From JAEYZM01 sp943372195 (GTDB taxonomy: Bacteria; Bacteroidota; Bacteroidia; Sphingobacteriales; Sphingobacteriaceae): DNA of 64,000 nt. A program made the translations under genes and the position numbers. Under the pieces are notes generated by a model, which was not told the DNA's origin, made no database searches, and saw only the letters and a list, made by a program, of their open reading frames with translations. The stretch lies in assembly GCA_943372195.1 (NCBI GenBank), contig CALRXS010000016.1, positions 1 to 64,000 on the forward strand. The letters run 5' to 3'. Shown here piece after piece: positions 7,364 to 16,208 of the stretch (the stretch's first letter is position 1; every line of letters begins with the position of its first letter).

Positions 7364-8731
7364 ATGAGAGTAATATTATCAATCATCTTAATTCTTAGTA
7401 ATATGTCAATTTTTGCGCAGCAAAAATCTGACTCTACTTTTATTCGTTCAATTTACGATCAAGCTTTAACAAATTCTGATTGTTATAATGCGCTGCGTTA
7501 TTTATGTAAAGATATTGGTCCGAGGTTGAGCGGTTCTGAGAATGCTGCGAAATCAGTAAAGTACATGGAACAACTAATGAAATCTTATGGTTTCGACAGA
7601 GTGTATTTGCAAGAGGTGATGGTGCCGCATTGGAGAAGAAATGGTGATGCAAAAGCTAATATTATTACTGATAAAAAAGTGTCAGTAAAAATTTGTGCCT
7701 TAGGCGGATCGGTAGCTACTCCAGCAAAAGGAATTACTGCTGAAGTGATAGAGGTGCAAAATTTTGAAGAGCTCGATAAATTAGGTGAGGCAAAAATTAA
7801 AGGGAAAATTGTTTTCTTCAACAGACCTATGGAGCCTAAGCATGTTACTACCTTCAGAGCTTATGGTGGTGCTGTGAATCAAAGAAGCAATGGTGCTAGC
7901 AAAGCTGCAAAGTATGGTGCGCTAGCTAGTGTTACAAGATCTATGTCTTTGAAAAATGATGAACAACCACATACTGGTGCAATGCGATATGATGAAGGTG
8001 TAAATAAAATTCCAACTGCTGCGATTTCTACTAAAGATGCTGACTTATTAAGTGCAGCCATTAAAAAAGGGAATGCGAAAATGTTTATTCAATTTAACTG
8101 TGAAACTTTACCTGATGTGCTTTCATATAATGTTATTGGTGAGTTGAAAGGCACTGAGTTCCCTGATGAGATTATTACGGTAGGCGGACATTTAGATTCT
8201 TGGGATTTAGGTGAAGGGGCACATGATGATGGTGCTGGATGTGTGCAATCAACAGAGGTATTACGTATCTTTAAAAACTTAAATTATAAACCTAAACGTA
8301 CTATTCGTGCAGTGATGTTTATGAATGAAGAGAATGGTTTGCGCGGCGGAATGAAATATTTAGAGGAAGCAGAGCGATTAAAAGAAAATCATTTAGCTGC
8401 TGTTGAATCTGATGCAGGCGGATTTACACCACGTGGTTTTGATATTGATGCTGATGATAACAGTACAAATAAAATTAAATCGTGGTCAAAGTTATTAGCA
8501 CCTTATGATTTAAATCAAATTAATAAAGGCGGAAGTGGTGCTGATATTGGTCCGCTGAAGAAATTAGGTGGTGTTACCTTAATCGGCTATAGACCAGACT
8601 CACAACGTTATTTTGATGTACATCATGCAGAAACAGATGTTTTTGAATCTGTAAACAAAAGAGAACTAGAGTTAGGAGCTGCTTCTATGGCTGCATTAAT
8701 TTATCTGATTGATCAATACGGAACTAAATAA
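7364..8731 (+). CDS. Secreted M28-family zinc peptidase (carboxypeptidase Q-like)
   Basis: The 455-residue protein has a Sec signal peptide (MRVILSIILILSNMSIFAQQ), an N-terminal lid region, a PA-type insertion (about 120-230) and the M28 catalytic core. Zinc-ligand and catalytic candidates are His276 and Asp278 (GGHLDSWD), Asp288 (HDDGAG), Glu322/Glu323 (MNEENGLRGG), Asp350 (VESDAGG) and His420 (FDVHH). Family members are amino- or dipeptidases in the periplasm or outside the cell. The M20 amidohydrolase follows 48 nt downstream, suggesting a joint role in peptide or acyl-amino-acid breakdown. The substrate is not predictable. Confidence 0.88.
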   Translation: MRVILSIILILSNMSIFAQQKSDSTFIRSIYDQALTNSDCYNALRYLCKDIGPRLSGSENAAKSVKYMEQLMKSYGFDRVYLQEVMVPHWRRNGDAKANIITDKKVSVKICALGGSVATPAKGITAEVIEVQNFEELDKLGEAKIKGKIVFFNRPMEPKHVTTFRAYGGAVNQRSNGASKAAKYGALASVTRSMSLKNDEQPHTGAMRYDEGVNKIPTAAISTKDADLLSAAIKKGNAKMFIQFNCETLPDVLSYNVIGELKGTEFPDEIITVGGHLDSWDLGEGAHDDGAGCVQSTEVLRIFKNLNYKPKRTIRAVMFMNEENGLRGGMKYLEEAERLKENHLAAVESDAGGFTPRGFDIDADDNSTNKIKSWSKLLAPYDLNQINKGGSGADIGPLKKLGGVTLIGYRPDSQRYFDVHHAETDVFESVNKRELELGAASMAALIYLIDQYGTK

Positions 8732-8779
8732 AATTTATCGGATATTTGATTTAATGATATATCGACATATTAATTCAAA

Positions 8780-9964
8780 ATGTTACTAGATAAAATTAAA
8801 AACCTAAGCGAAAAATATTTTGACGAAACTCAAAAACATCGTCATCATATTCATGCAAATCCGGAATTGTCGTTTCATGAATATGAAACTTCTAAATATA
8901 TTCAAGAGCAATTAACTTCAATGGGTATACCCTTTGAAGTGAAAGCAAATACTGGTGTTGTAGCATTAGTACGCGGAAAAAATGCAGATAAAAAAGTTGT
9001 TGCTTTGCGTGCAGACATTGATGCATTACCAATTCAAGAAACAAATGAGGTTTCTTATAAATCTAAAAATGCTGGGGTAATGCATGCATGCGGGCATGAT
9101 GTTCATACTTCATCATTATTGACTGCATTAAAAATTTTAAATGATTTAAAAGATAATTTCGAAGGTACTATTAAAGGAATTTTTCAACCAGCAGAAGAAA
9201 AATTACCAGGTGGTGCAAGTATCATGATAAAAGAGGGAGCTCTCGAAAACCCTCGCCCGGCAAGCATTGTAGGGCAACATGTAATGCCCTTGATTGAATG
9301 TGGTAAAGTCGGTTTTCGTTCTGGTAAGTACATGGCATCGACAGATGAGTTGTATATAAAAGTGATTGGCAAAGGAGGACATGGAGCGATGCCGCATTTG
9401 AATATAGATCCGGTTTTAATCGCTTCGCACATGATTGTAGCATTACAACAAGTAGTAAGTAGAAATGCTGACCCGAAACTACCATCCGTATTATCATTCG
9501 GAAAATTTATTGCAAACGGAGCGACGAATGTTATACCAAATGAAGTTTATATTGAAGGAACTTTCAGAACACTTGACGAAGAGTGGAGAGAGAAAGCACA
9601 TGAGCATATGACTAAAATTGCTACTGGCTTGGTAGAAAGTATGGGAGGTAAAATTGAATTTGAAATCAGAAAAGGTTATCCCTTTTTAGTGAATGATGAA
9701 AATGTAACTGCTAGTGCAAGAGCTGCGGCTGAAGAATATTTAGGTGCAGAGAATGTAGTAGATTTAGATATCTGGATGGCAGCAGAAGATTTTGCATTCT
9801 ATTCGCAAGTATTGCCTGCAACATTTTACAGATTAGGTACTGGCAACAAAGAAAGAGGAATTACTGCATCGGTTCATACACCGAATTTTGATATAGATGA
9901 GAATGCGTTGAAGCACTCGGGAGGGTTGATGGCGTATATAGCAGTGAAAGAATTGGAAGGTTAA
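8780..9964 (+). CDS. M20-family amidohydrolase (N-acyl-amino-acid / hippurate hydrolase type)
   Basis: The 394-residue protein has no signal peptide, so it is probably cytoplasmic. It contains the M20D metal site: HACGHDVH (Cys104, His106), Glu139/Glu140 in QPAEE, His167 (GQHVMP) and His366 (VHTPNF). The dimerisation domain lies at about 190-300 (KGGHGAMPHLNIDP). Family members cleave N-acetyl or N-acyl groups from amino acids, and some act on indole-conjugates. It follows the M28 peptidase on the same strand. Exact substrate is unknown. Confidence 0.9.
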   Translation: MLLDKIKNLSEKYFDETQKHRHHIHANPELSFHEYETSKYIQEQLTSMGIPFEVKANTGVVALVRGKNADKKVVALRADIDALPIQETNEVSYKSKNAGVMHACGHDVHTSSLLTALKILNDLKDNFEGTIKGIFQPAEEKLPGGASIMIKEGALENPRPASIVGQHVMPLIECGKVGFRSGKYMASTDELYIKVIGKGGHGAMPHLNIDPVLIASHMIVALQQVVSRNADPKLPSVLSFGKFIANGATNVIPNEVYIEGTFRTLDEEWREKAHEHMTKIATGLVESMGGKIEFEIRKGYPFLVNDENVTASARAAAEEYLGAENVVDLDIWMAAEDFAFYSQVLPATFYRLGTGNKERGITASVHTPNFDIDENALKHSGGLMAYIAVKELEG

Positions 9965-9968
9965 GGAG

Positions 9969-10130
9969 GCAAAGGCGCAGAGGTTCACGCAAAGACGCAA
10001 AGAATATATACGCAAAGAAGGCAGAGTTTAATAGCTCTGCCTTCTTTATTTTAATCACACTTATAGAAAACCTTTGCTTCCTCTGCGTTATTTTAACTTT
10101 GCGTCTTTGCGTGAACCTCTGCGCCTTTGC
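9969..10130. repeat. Large palindromic intergenic repeat with inner terminator-like stem
   Basis: A perfect 34-nt inverted repeat (9969-10002 with 10097-10130) of the GCAGAGGTTCACGCAAAGAC type surrounds a 13-bp perfect inner hairpin (10014-10026 with 10035-10047). The unit lies between the convergent ends of the M20 gene (9964) and the E2 gene (10135). GCGCAGAGG/ACGCAAAGACGCAAAG strings are familiar dispersed intergenic repeats in Bacteroidota genomes. It may act as a two-way transcription barrier. No coding capacity is seen. Confidence 0.85.
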
Positions 10131-10134
10131 TACC

Positions 10135-11373
10135 TTATATTAACAATCTTACCGGCTCTTCCAACAATGCCTTCAACGTCTGTAAAAACGCTGCACCCGT
10201 CGCTCCATCTACCACTCTATGATCGCATGATAATGTAAGCTTCATGATGTTACCTGGTACTACTTGATTATTCTTTACAACTGGTACTGATTGAATACCA
10301 CCTACTGCTAAGATACAAGCGTCAGGCGGATTGATGATTGCTGTGAATTCATCGATGCCGAACATACCTAAGTTAGAGATGGTAAATGTTGAACCTTCCC
10401 AATCGCTAGGTTGTAATTTTTTATCTTTTGCTTTTTGTGCGAAGTCTTTTACTTCAGCAGAAATATGTGTTAAAGATTTTCCGTCAGCGAAACGAACAAC
10501 TGGTACTAATAAGCCTTCGTCAACAGCAACTGCAACACCAATGTTTACATGCTCGTTGTAACGAATCTTATCACCTAACCATGATGAGTTTACCTTCGGA
10601 TGTTGCTTCAATGCAACTGCAACTGCTTTTAATACGATATCGTTGAATGAAATTTTTACTGGTGCCATTTCATTCATCTTCACTCTTGCTTCCATTGCAG
10701 CCGACATATCAACTGTCATTTTTAAATAGAAGTGTGGAGCAGTGAATTTACTTTCTGATAAACGCTTTGCAATTGTTTTACGCATTTGCGAAACCGCTAC
10801 TTCAGTATATTTTTCTTGACCTATGAATGTAGGTATGTTGATGCTTGCAGATTTGTTAGAGCTTGCTGCGCTTGAAGGTGTAAAGCTTTCGACATCCTTC
10901 TTAATAATTCTACCATTTTCTGCAGAACCCTTAACTTGACTTAAGTCGATACCTTTTTCTTCTGCTAATTTTTTAGCTAATGGTGATGCTTTAACTCTAG
11001 AATCAGAAGAACTTGTTTCTATATGTGCTACTGCCGGAGCACTAGCAGCTACAGGAGCAGCAGCAGGTTCTTCTTTTTTAGTTTCAGCTGCAACCGCAAC
11101 TGGTGCATCAGTTAATAATGATTTATAATCTTCACCCTCTTTACCTAAGATTGCGATGATTGTATCTACTGGTACAGCCTTACCTTCGTCAACGCCGATA
11201 TATAAAATGGTACCTTCTTGAAAAGATTCAAAATCCATCGTCGCTTTGTCGGTTTCAACCTCTGCTACTAAATCACCTGACTTCACTTTATCACCAACTT
11301 TTTTATGCCATTTAGCTAATACCCCTTCAGTCATGGTATCGCTCATCTTCGGCATTCTTACTACTTCAGCCAT
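10135..11373 (-). CDS. pdhC: Pyruvate dehydrogenase complex E2, dihydrolipoamide acetyltransferase
   Basis: The 412-residue protein transfers the acetyl group from lipoamide to CoA. Domain order: one lipoyl domain (1-78) with lipoyl-lysine Lys43 in VETDKATMDF, an Ala/Pro-rich linker, a peripheral-subunit-binding domain (about 125-168, RVKASPLAKKLAEEKGIDL) and the catalytic chloramphenicol-acetyltransferase-like domain ending in HRVVDG (His385, Asp389). It lies 34 nt downstream of E1-alpha on the same strand. Substrate assignment to pyruvate rests on neighbour E1-alpha and overall resemblance; a branched-chain complex is less likely. Confidence 0.88.
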   Translation of the reverse strand: MAEVVRMPKMSDTMTEGVLAKWHKKVGDKVKSGDLVAEVETDKATMDFESFQEGTILYIGVDEGKAVPVDTIIAILGKEGEDYKSLLTDAPVAVAAETKKEEPAAAPVAASAPAVAHIETSSSDSRVKASPLAKKLAEEKGIDLSQVKGSAENGRIIKKDVESFTPSSAASSNKSASINIPTFIGQEKYTEVAVSQMRKTIAKRLSESKFTAPHFYLKMTVDMSAAMEARVKMNEMAPVKISFNDIVLKAVAVALKQHPKVNSSWLGDKIRYNEHVNIGVAVAVDEGLLVPVVRFADGKSLTHISAEVKDFAQKAKDKKLQPSDWEGSTFTISNLGMFGIDEFTAIINPPDACILAVGGIQSVPVVKNNQVVPGNIMKLTLSCDHRVVDGATGAAFLQTLKALLEEPVRLLI

Positions 11374-11407
11374 AATTTAAAATTTATATTATTTTAAAAT
11401 AATCAAA

Positions 11408-12400
11408 TTAGTCCATAATGTATGGATAGTCACTTTGTACATATACATCTGTGTATAATTCAGATGCATCTGGGTATGGTGACTCTTCTGCGAATCTTAC
11501 CGATTCTTCTACTATATCTTTTATCTTTTGATCAACAGATTCTAACCAAGCTTCATCAGCATATTTCTTTTTCAAGATAGTAGCTTTCACTTGCTCAATC
11601 GGGTCTTTTGATTTGTATTCTTCAACCTCGTCTTTAGTTCTGTATTTAGCAGGGTCAGACATTGAGTGACCTTTGAAACGGTATGTTTTAATTTCTAAGA
11701 AAGTCGGACCGTCACCACGTCTTGCTCTGTCAACTGCTTCATCCATCGCTTGGTGAACAGCTTCACAGCTCATACCATCAACTGGTGCCGATGGCATATC
11801 GAAACCTAATCCGATTTTATATATATCAGTTAAATTTGTTGTACGAGATACCGAAGTACCCATTGCATAACCATTGTTCTCACAAATGAATATCACTGGT
11901 AACTTCCATAACATTGCCATGTTAAAGGTTTCGTTTAATGCACCCTGACGAACTGCACCATCACCCATATAACAAACACAAACATTATCTGTACCCTTAA
12001 ATTGCTCTGCGAATGCAACACCTGCACCCAATGGAATTTGTCCGCCTACGATACCGTGACCACCATAAAAATTATGCTCTGCTGAAAACATGTGCATAGA
12101 ACCACCCTTGCCTTTTGAGCAACCAGTAACCTTACCATATAACTCAGCCATCACTGCATTTGCAGAAATACCTTTTGCTATTGCGTGCGCATGATCTCTA
12201 TAAGCTGTGATCATACCATCTTCATGTCTTAATACCGACATTGCTCCAGCAACTACAGCCTCTTGTCCAATGTATAAATGGCAAAATCCACGGATCTTTT
12301 GTTGCCCATATAACTGACCGGCACGTTCTTCGAATTTACGCATCAACTGCATTGATTCGTACCAGTTCAAATAAGTCTCTTTTGTAATCTTAATCGCCAT
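11408..12400 (-). CDS. pdhA: Pyruvate dehydrogenase E1 component, alpha subunit
   Basis: This 330-residue thiamine-diphosphate enzyme subunit shows GHGIVGGQIPLGAG and the TPP/Mg motif GDGAVRQGALNETFNMA...CENN, plus RGDGPTFLEIKTYRFKGHS with the usual regulatory-loop context. It decarboxylates pyruvate together with E1-beta and passes the acetyl group to E2. I chose ATG at 12400 (MAIKITKETY), because a longer frame to 12448 adds 16 residues unlike the family and covers the promoter-like sequence. E1-beta is not encoded nearby, so the complex genes are split. Confidence 0.92.
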   Translation of the reverse strand: MAIKITKETYLNWYESMQLMRKFEERAGQLYGQQKIRGFCHLYIGQEAVVAGAMSVLRHEDGMITAYRDHAHAIAKGISANAVMAELYGKVTGCSKGKGGSMHMFSAEHNFYGGHGIVGGQIPLGAGVAFAEQFKGTDNVCVCYMGDGAVRQGALNETFNMAMLWKLPVIFICENNGYAMGTSVSRTTNLTDIYKIGLGFDMPSAPVDGMSCEAVHQAMDEAVDRARRGDGPTFLEIKTYRFKGHSMSDPAKYRTKDEVEEYKSKDPIEQVKATILKKKYADEAWLESVDQKIKDIVEESVRFAEESPYPDASELYTDVYVQSDYPYIMD

Positions 12401-12426
12401 ATTTTTTATTTTGATCAAATGAATCG

Positions 12427-12434
12427 CAAATCTA
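12427..12434 (-). promoter_or_regulatory. Probable -7 promoter element of pdhA-pdhC
   Basis: On the minus strand TAGATTTG matches the Bacteroidota -7 consensus TAnnTTTG, 26 nt before the chosen pdhA ATG at 12400. It falls within the longer alternative reading frame, which supports the shorter start. No clear -33 TTTG was seen at the usual distance. Confidence 0.45.
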
Positions 12435-12607
12435 TCAATAAAATACAAAATATTAAATCTATTGTTTGTAAAGAGTAGATTTTAATTCGCTGTATTTCAA
12501 CACTATTTTATTTCAGTATACAATAATATGAATAATTGTACAAAGTACACTAAGTAAAATGAGGCATATTTAGAAGATTTCTTATTTTAGGGGCTATTTT
12601 CGGATGT

Positions 12608-13183
12608 ATGAGGAGATTACTGTGTTTAATAATATTATTGTTGGCTTTTGCAGATGCAGATGCTCAGTTCTCTCGTAAGAAACAGAAGAAATTGAAGGCT
12701 ATGCCTATTGAAGAAGCTGTTATACCCAAAGATAAAGATGTTCTAGATCCAGATACTTTGAGATATGCGTTTCATGCGCAGAGGGTCGGACTTCCATTAG
12801 ATACAACTTCAAATTTAGATTTATATTATAAGATTTATGAATGGATAGGTACACCATATCGTTATGGTGGAAGTTCTAAGCGTGGTATAGATTGTTCAGC
12901 ATTTACGAATGTGATATATGAATCTGTTTATAAGAAAACTTTAGAAAGAGATTCTAGGAGTATTTTTAAACAAACAATTGTAATACCTAAATCTGAATTG
13001 CGTGAAGGCGATCTCGTATTTTTCAGAATTCGAAGAGGAGGTGTATCACATGTTGGTGTTTATTTAGGAGACAATAAATTCGTTCACGCTTCTACTCAAA
13101 GAGGTGTAATTATTAGTGATTTGAATGAAGGTTATTACCGCAGATATTATTATAAGTCTGGTAGAATAGTCAACAAAAATTAA
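12608..13183 (+). CDS. Secreted NlpC/P60 (C40) cell-wall endopeptidase
   Basis: The 191-residue protein has a signal peptide (MRRLLCLIILLLAFADADAQ) followed by a basic linker and a C40 domain from about residue 70. The catalytic Cys96 lies in GIDCSAF, His148 in SHVGVYLG and a third polar residue, His160, in FVHAST. The GTPYRYGGSS motif upstream of the cysteine is typical. Such enzymes cut gamma-D-glutamyl-diaminopimelate or related peptide bonds in peptidoglycan. The gene stands alone between the pdh genes and a small lipoprotein gene. Confidence 0.92.
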   Translation: MRRLLCLIILLLAFADADAQFSRKKQKKLKAMPIEEAVIPKDKDVLDPDTLRYAFHAQRVGLPLDTTSNLDLYYKIYEWIGTPYRYGGSSKRGIDCSAFTNVIYESVYKKTLERDSRSIFKQTIVIPKSELREGDLVFFRIRRGGVSHVGVYLGDNKFVHASTQRGVIISDLNEGYYRRYYYKSGRIVNKN

Positions 13184-13199
13184 TAGAAAAATATTTTAC

Positions 13200-13643
13200 T
13201 TATTGCTCATTATTATAATAGGTAAAATCTTCAACAATTTTATTGTTTTCAATCTTGAAAATAGTAGCAATGGGTAAATACCATTTACTATTGTCAGTCA
13301 TACTTCCATTTGAAATAAATTCAACAATTACGTGATTAGCTTCTGCATTATATATGTTAATCAATGAATCTTTTACATCTGGAAATATCTTTTCTAGTTC
13401 TCTATATTTCTCGATTATTTCAGTTTTGCTTTGTACGATTGACTCATTACCAAAACTTGGATCTTTGAAAATTGCAGAGTCACTATAGTAAGATGCCATC
13501 TTTTCCCAATCGTGATTATTGAATGCATCAAACATTTCTAATATTATTTTTTTATTAGAATCTACATTTTTTTCATCTTGGTTTTTTTCTGAACATGAAA
13601 TTCCGAATATTGAAATTCCAATGATTAATATGATTTTGTGCAT
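13200..13643 (-). CDS. NTF2-like (SnoaL-type) lipoprotein
   Basis: The 147-residue product has a lipoprotein signal with lipobox GISC (Cys17), a short Asn/Glu/Lys linker, then an NTF2-like cone fold starting with KKIILEMFDAFNNHDWEKMA. Such domains form small pockets and may bind ligands or act as enzymes; no catalytic set can be assigned. It lies downstream of the degP terminator and is likely a separate transcript. Function unknown. Confidence 0.75.
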   Translation of the reverse strand: MHKIILIIGISIFGISCSEKNQDEKNVDSNKKIILEMFDAFNNHDWEKMASYYSDSAIFKDPSFGNESIVQSKTEIIEKYRELEKIFPDVKDSLINIYNAEANHVIVEFISNGSMTDNSKWYLPIATIFKIENNKIVEDFTYYNNEQ

Positions 13644-13685
13644 AACGTAAATATTTTAATCAATTTACGAATATTATTTCAAAAA

Positions 13686-13713
13686 AAAAGGAGTCGAAAT
13701 TTCGACTCCTTTT
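13686..13713 (-). terminator. Terminator downstream of the DegP-like gene
   Basis: A 28-nt perfect palindrome (arms 13686-13699 and 13700-13713) with core GGAGTCGAAA/TTTCGACTCC is flanked by A and T runs in both directions. Continuous T follows on the minus strand, so it fits as the terminator of the protease gene ending at 13732. Confidence 0.8.
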
Positions 13714-13731
13714 AATATGTGTTTTAAATCT

Positions 13732-15207
13732 TTATTTAATGTTAAATGAATAAACGTATTTAGAATTCGGATTTTGAGGATAAACGCCCTCAATCATAAT
13801 CATATTGTTCTCTGATGAATTTACAATATTGTCAACATCCTCAGCAGAACTTACAGTTTTATTATTTAATCGAGTAATGATAAATCCGCTGCGAATACCA
13901 ACACTACTCATTTTACCAGCCTTAAGCGAATTGATTTTCACACCATTTTCAATTCTCAAGTTTTTCTTTTCAGAAGAACTCAAATCTTGAAATTCTGCAC
14001 CTAATAAATTATTTACATTGATAGGTTCTTTCTTTTTGAAATCAGTGGTATTGTCTTCACCTCTTAACACAACTGCTAAGTTTTTATCTTTATTTTCTCT
14101 GATAACTTTAATATCAATTTTATCACCTGGTCTATGTCTACCAACTTGTTCCATTAACTCTGAAGTACTATTTACTTCAACTCCTGCAACTGAAATAATA
14201 ACATCGCCCGATTGTACACCAGCTAATTCTGCTGCACCACCATCATTCACTCTAGCAACTAACACACCACGAGTTGACTTAAGTCCTTTCTCTTTTGCAA
14301 CATCCGAATTCACCTCTTGAATTTGTACACCTAAAAATGCTCTTTGTACTTTACCATATTCTAGTAAATCATCCATTACTTTTTTCACAAGGTTTACTGG
14401 TACTGCAAATGAGTAACCTGCGTACATACCAGTTTGAGATGCGATAGCTGTATTGATACCAACAAGCTCACCACGAGTATTAACTAATGCTCCACCACTA
14501 TTGCCTCTGTTTACTGCTGCATCTGTTTGTATAAATGATTCAATTGGGAATGGTGTTCTACTACCGTCTTCACCAATGATATTGATGTTTCTACCTTTTG
14601 CTGAAACGATACCTGCAGTTACTGTTGATGTTAAATTCAAGGGATTACCAACTGCTAATACCCACTCACCAATTTTTACATTATCAGAATTACCATAAAC
14701 AACAAATGGTAAATTATCTGCTTCAATTTTTACTAAAGCCAAATCAGTATTTGGGTCGGTACCTATCACCTTGCCTTTGTAAGATCTTTTGTCATTAAGC
14801 ACTACTTCAATTTTATCAGCACCATTCACCACGTGATTATTTGTCACGATGTAACCATCCGCAGAAATTATTACACCAGAGCCTGAACCCATCGAAGGAC
14901 CTCTTTGACCGAATGGAAAACCTCCATCACCAAAAAAATCTCTAAAAATTGGGTCGATGTAATTGGCTTGCGGACTTGAGCTCATGGTTACTTTGATGTG
15001 TACAACAGCTGCTACAGTTTTAGCAGCAGCTACTGTGAAATCAGTCCCACCATCAGGTTCTGCATAAGTCGGTAGACTTGCAAATTGTACTTTTTGTTTT
15101 TCTGTAATAGTTGTAGGGCCCTTGTCTTCAAAAAATTTATATGCTGCCACTCCAACAAAGCCTCCAAGGCTTGCGATTAATAATCCGATAAAAATATTCT
15201 TCTTCAT
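13732..15207 (-). CDS. DegP/HtrA-family periplasmic serine protease with two PDZ domains
   Basis: The 491-residue protein has an N-terminal signal or anchor (about 4-22, IFIGLLIASLGGFVGVAAY). The trypsin-like domain carries the triad His125 (TNNHVV), Asp155 (PNTDLAL) and Ser237 (RGNSGGAL). PDZ1 lies at about 285-380 (FLGVQIQEV, GAAELAGVQSGDVIISV). A second, more divergent PDZ spans about 395-488. HtrA proteases degrade or refold damaged envelope proteins. It appears to be monocistronic, with a terminator immediately downstream. Confidence 0.92.
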   Translation of the reverse strand: MKKNIFIGLLIASLGGFVGVAAYKFFEDKGPTTITEKQKVQFASLPTYAEPDGGTDFTVAAAKTVAAVVHIKVTMSSSPQANYIDPIFRDFFGDGGFPFGQRGPSMGSGSGVIISADGYIVTNNHVVNGADKIEVVLNDKRSYKGKVIGTDPNTDLALVKIEADNLPFVVYGNSDNVKIGEWVLAVGNPLNLTSTVTAGIVSAKGRNINIIGEDGSRTPFPIESFIQTDAAVNRGNSGGALVNTRGELVGINTAIASQTGMYAGYSFAVPVNLVKKVMDDLLEYGKVQRAFLGVQIQEVNSDVAKEKGLKSTRGVLVARVNDGGAAELAGVQSGDVIISVAGVEVNSTSELMEQVGRHRPGDKIDIKVIRENKDKNLAVVLRGEDNTTDFKKKEPINVNNLLGAEFQDLSSSEKKNLRIENGVKINSLKAGKMSSVGIRSGFIITRLNNKTVSSAEDVDNIVNSSENNMIMIEGVYPQNPNSKYVYSFNIK

Positions 15208-15295
15208 GTTCTTTTTTTGTGTTAAAGGATTAATTTGTAGAACCTATTTCAAATTCAATGCCATTGAAACGACCAAGCATTTGAAATAATTGCCG

Positions 15296-15303
15296 TACTT
15301 TTG
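15296..15303 (+). promoter_or_regulatory. Possible -7 promoter element of dapF
   Basis: TACTTTTG fits TAnnTTTG and lies 36 nt before the dapF ATG. A TTTG upstream at 15280-15283 is only 12 nt away, too close for a standard -33, so only the -7 element is supported. Confidence 0.4.
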
Positions 15304-15339
15304 TAAAAACTACTTTACAAGTATTAATGTTTTCATTTC

Positions 15340-16119
15340 ATGGAATATACTTTTTATAAATACCAAGGTGCTGGCAACGATTTTATTTTAATTGATAACA
15401 GAGAAAATACGTTCCCTGTAAATGATATTCAATTATATAAACAATTGTGCGACAGGAGGTTTGGTATTGGAGCTGACGGTTTAATGTTGTTAGAGAATGA
15501 GGCTGGCTACGATTTTAAAATGGTATATTTTAATTCGGATGGTAGGGAAAGTAGCATGTGTGGTAATGGTGGTCGCTGTATCGTTAGGTTTGCCGAGTAC
15601 TTGGGTATCGTAAAGTCTGAATGTCGCTTTTTGGCAGTTGACGGCGCACATTATGCCAAAATTTCTGACAATGTTATTGACTTACAAATGATCAATGTTG
15701 CTAATTGGAAAGCTCTAAATTCTGATTACGAAATATTCACAGGTTCACCCCATTATATAAAATGGGTAAATGGATTAAATTCGTTAGATGTTTATACTGA
15801 AGGAAGAAATATTCGATATAATGATGTCTATAATGCGGTAGGTATAAATGTGAATTTTGTAGAAGAAACAGCGAATGGAATAAATGTTAGAACATATGAA
15901 CGAGGAGTTGAAGATGAAACGCTTTCATGTGGTACTGGAGTTACAGCATGTGCTATGGCTTTTGCTTTAAAACACAATCTTAATGGTGAACAATCAGTAA
16001 ATATTAACACCCCCGGTGGTAAACTTAAAGTACAGTTCAATATTGATTCGAACGGATTTAGCCATGTTTTTTTAATTGGTCCGGCTGAAAAAGTATTTCA
16101 AGGTCAAATAAATGTTTAA
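15340..16119 (+). CDS. dapF: Diaminopimelate epimerase
   Basis: The 259-residue enzyme converts LL- to meso-diaminopimelate for lysine and peptidoglycan synthesis. It shows the N-terminal YQGAGNDFILID signature, active-site Cys74 in SSMCGNGGRC and the second active-site Cys197 in LSCGTGVTACA. The two-lobed fold length is normal. It precedes the SNF2 helicase gene by 89 nt on the same strand. No anomaly was seen. Confidence 0.96.
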   Translation: MEYTFYKYQGAGNDFILIDNRENTFPVNDIQLYKQLCDRRFGIGADGLMLLENEAGYDFKMVYFNSDGRESSMCGNGGRCIVRFAEYLGIVKSECRFLAVDGAHYAKISDNVIDLQMINVANWKALNSDYEIFTGSPHYIKWVNGLNSLDVYTEGRNIRYNDVYNAVGINVNFVEETANGINVRTYERGVEDETLSCGTGVTACAMAFALKHNLNGEQSVNINTPGGKLKVQFNIDSNGFSHVFLIGPAEKVFQGQINV

Positions 16120-16208
16120 AAAAAACTCTTCGAGAAATAAGCATTAAGCACTAATAATATTTACATTTGAATTTTTTTAAATCATAACTTCTACTATATT
16201 TTTTTATA

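Noticed and set aside
12401..12448. Longer N-terminus for the E1-alpha gene
   Set aside because: The extra 16 residues are unlike the family, and a promoter-like -7 element lies in this stretch; ATG 12400 gives the canonical start.
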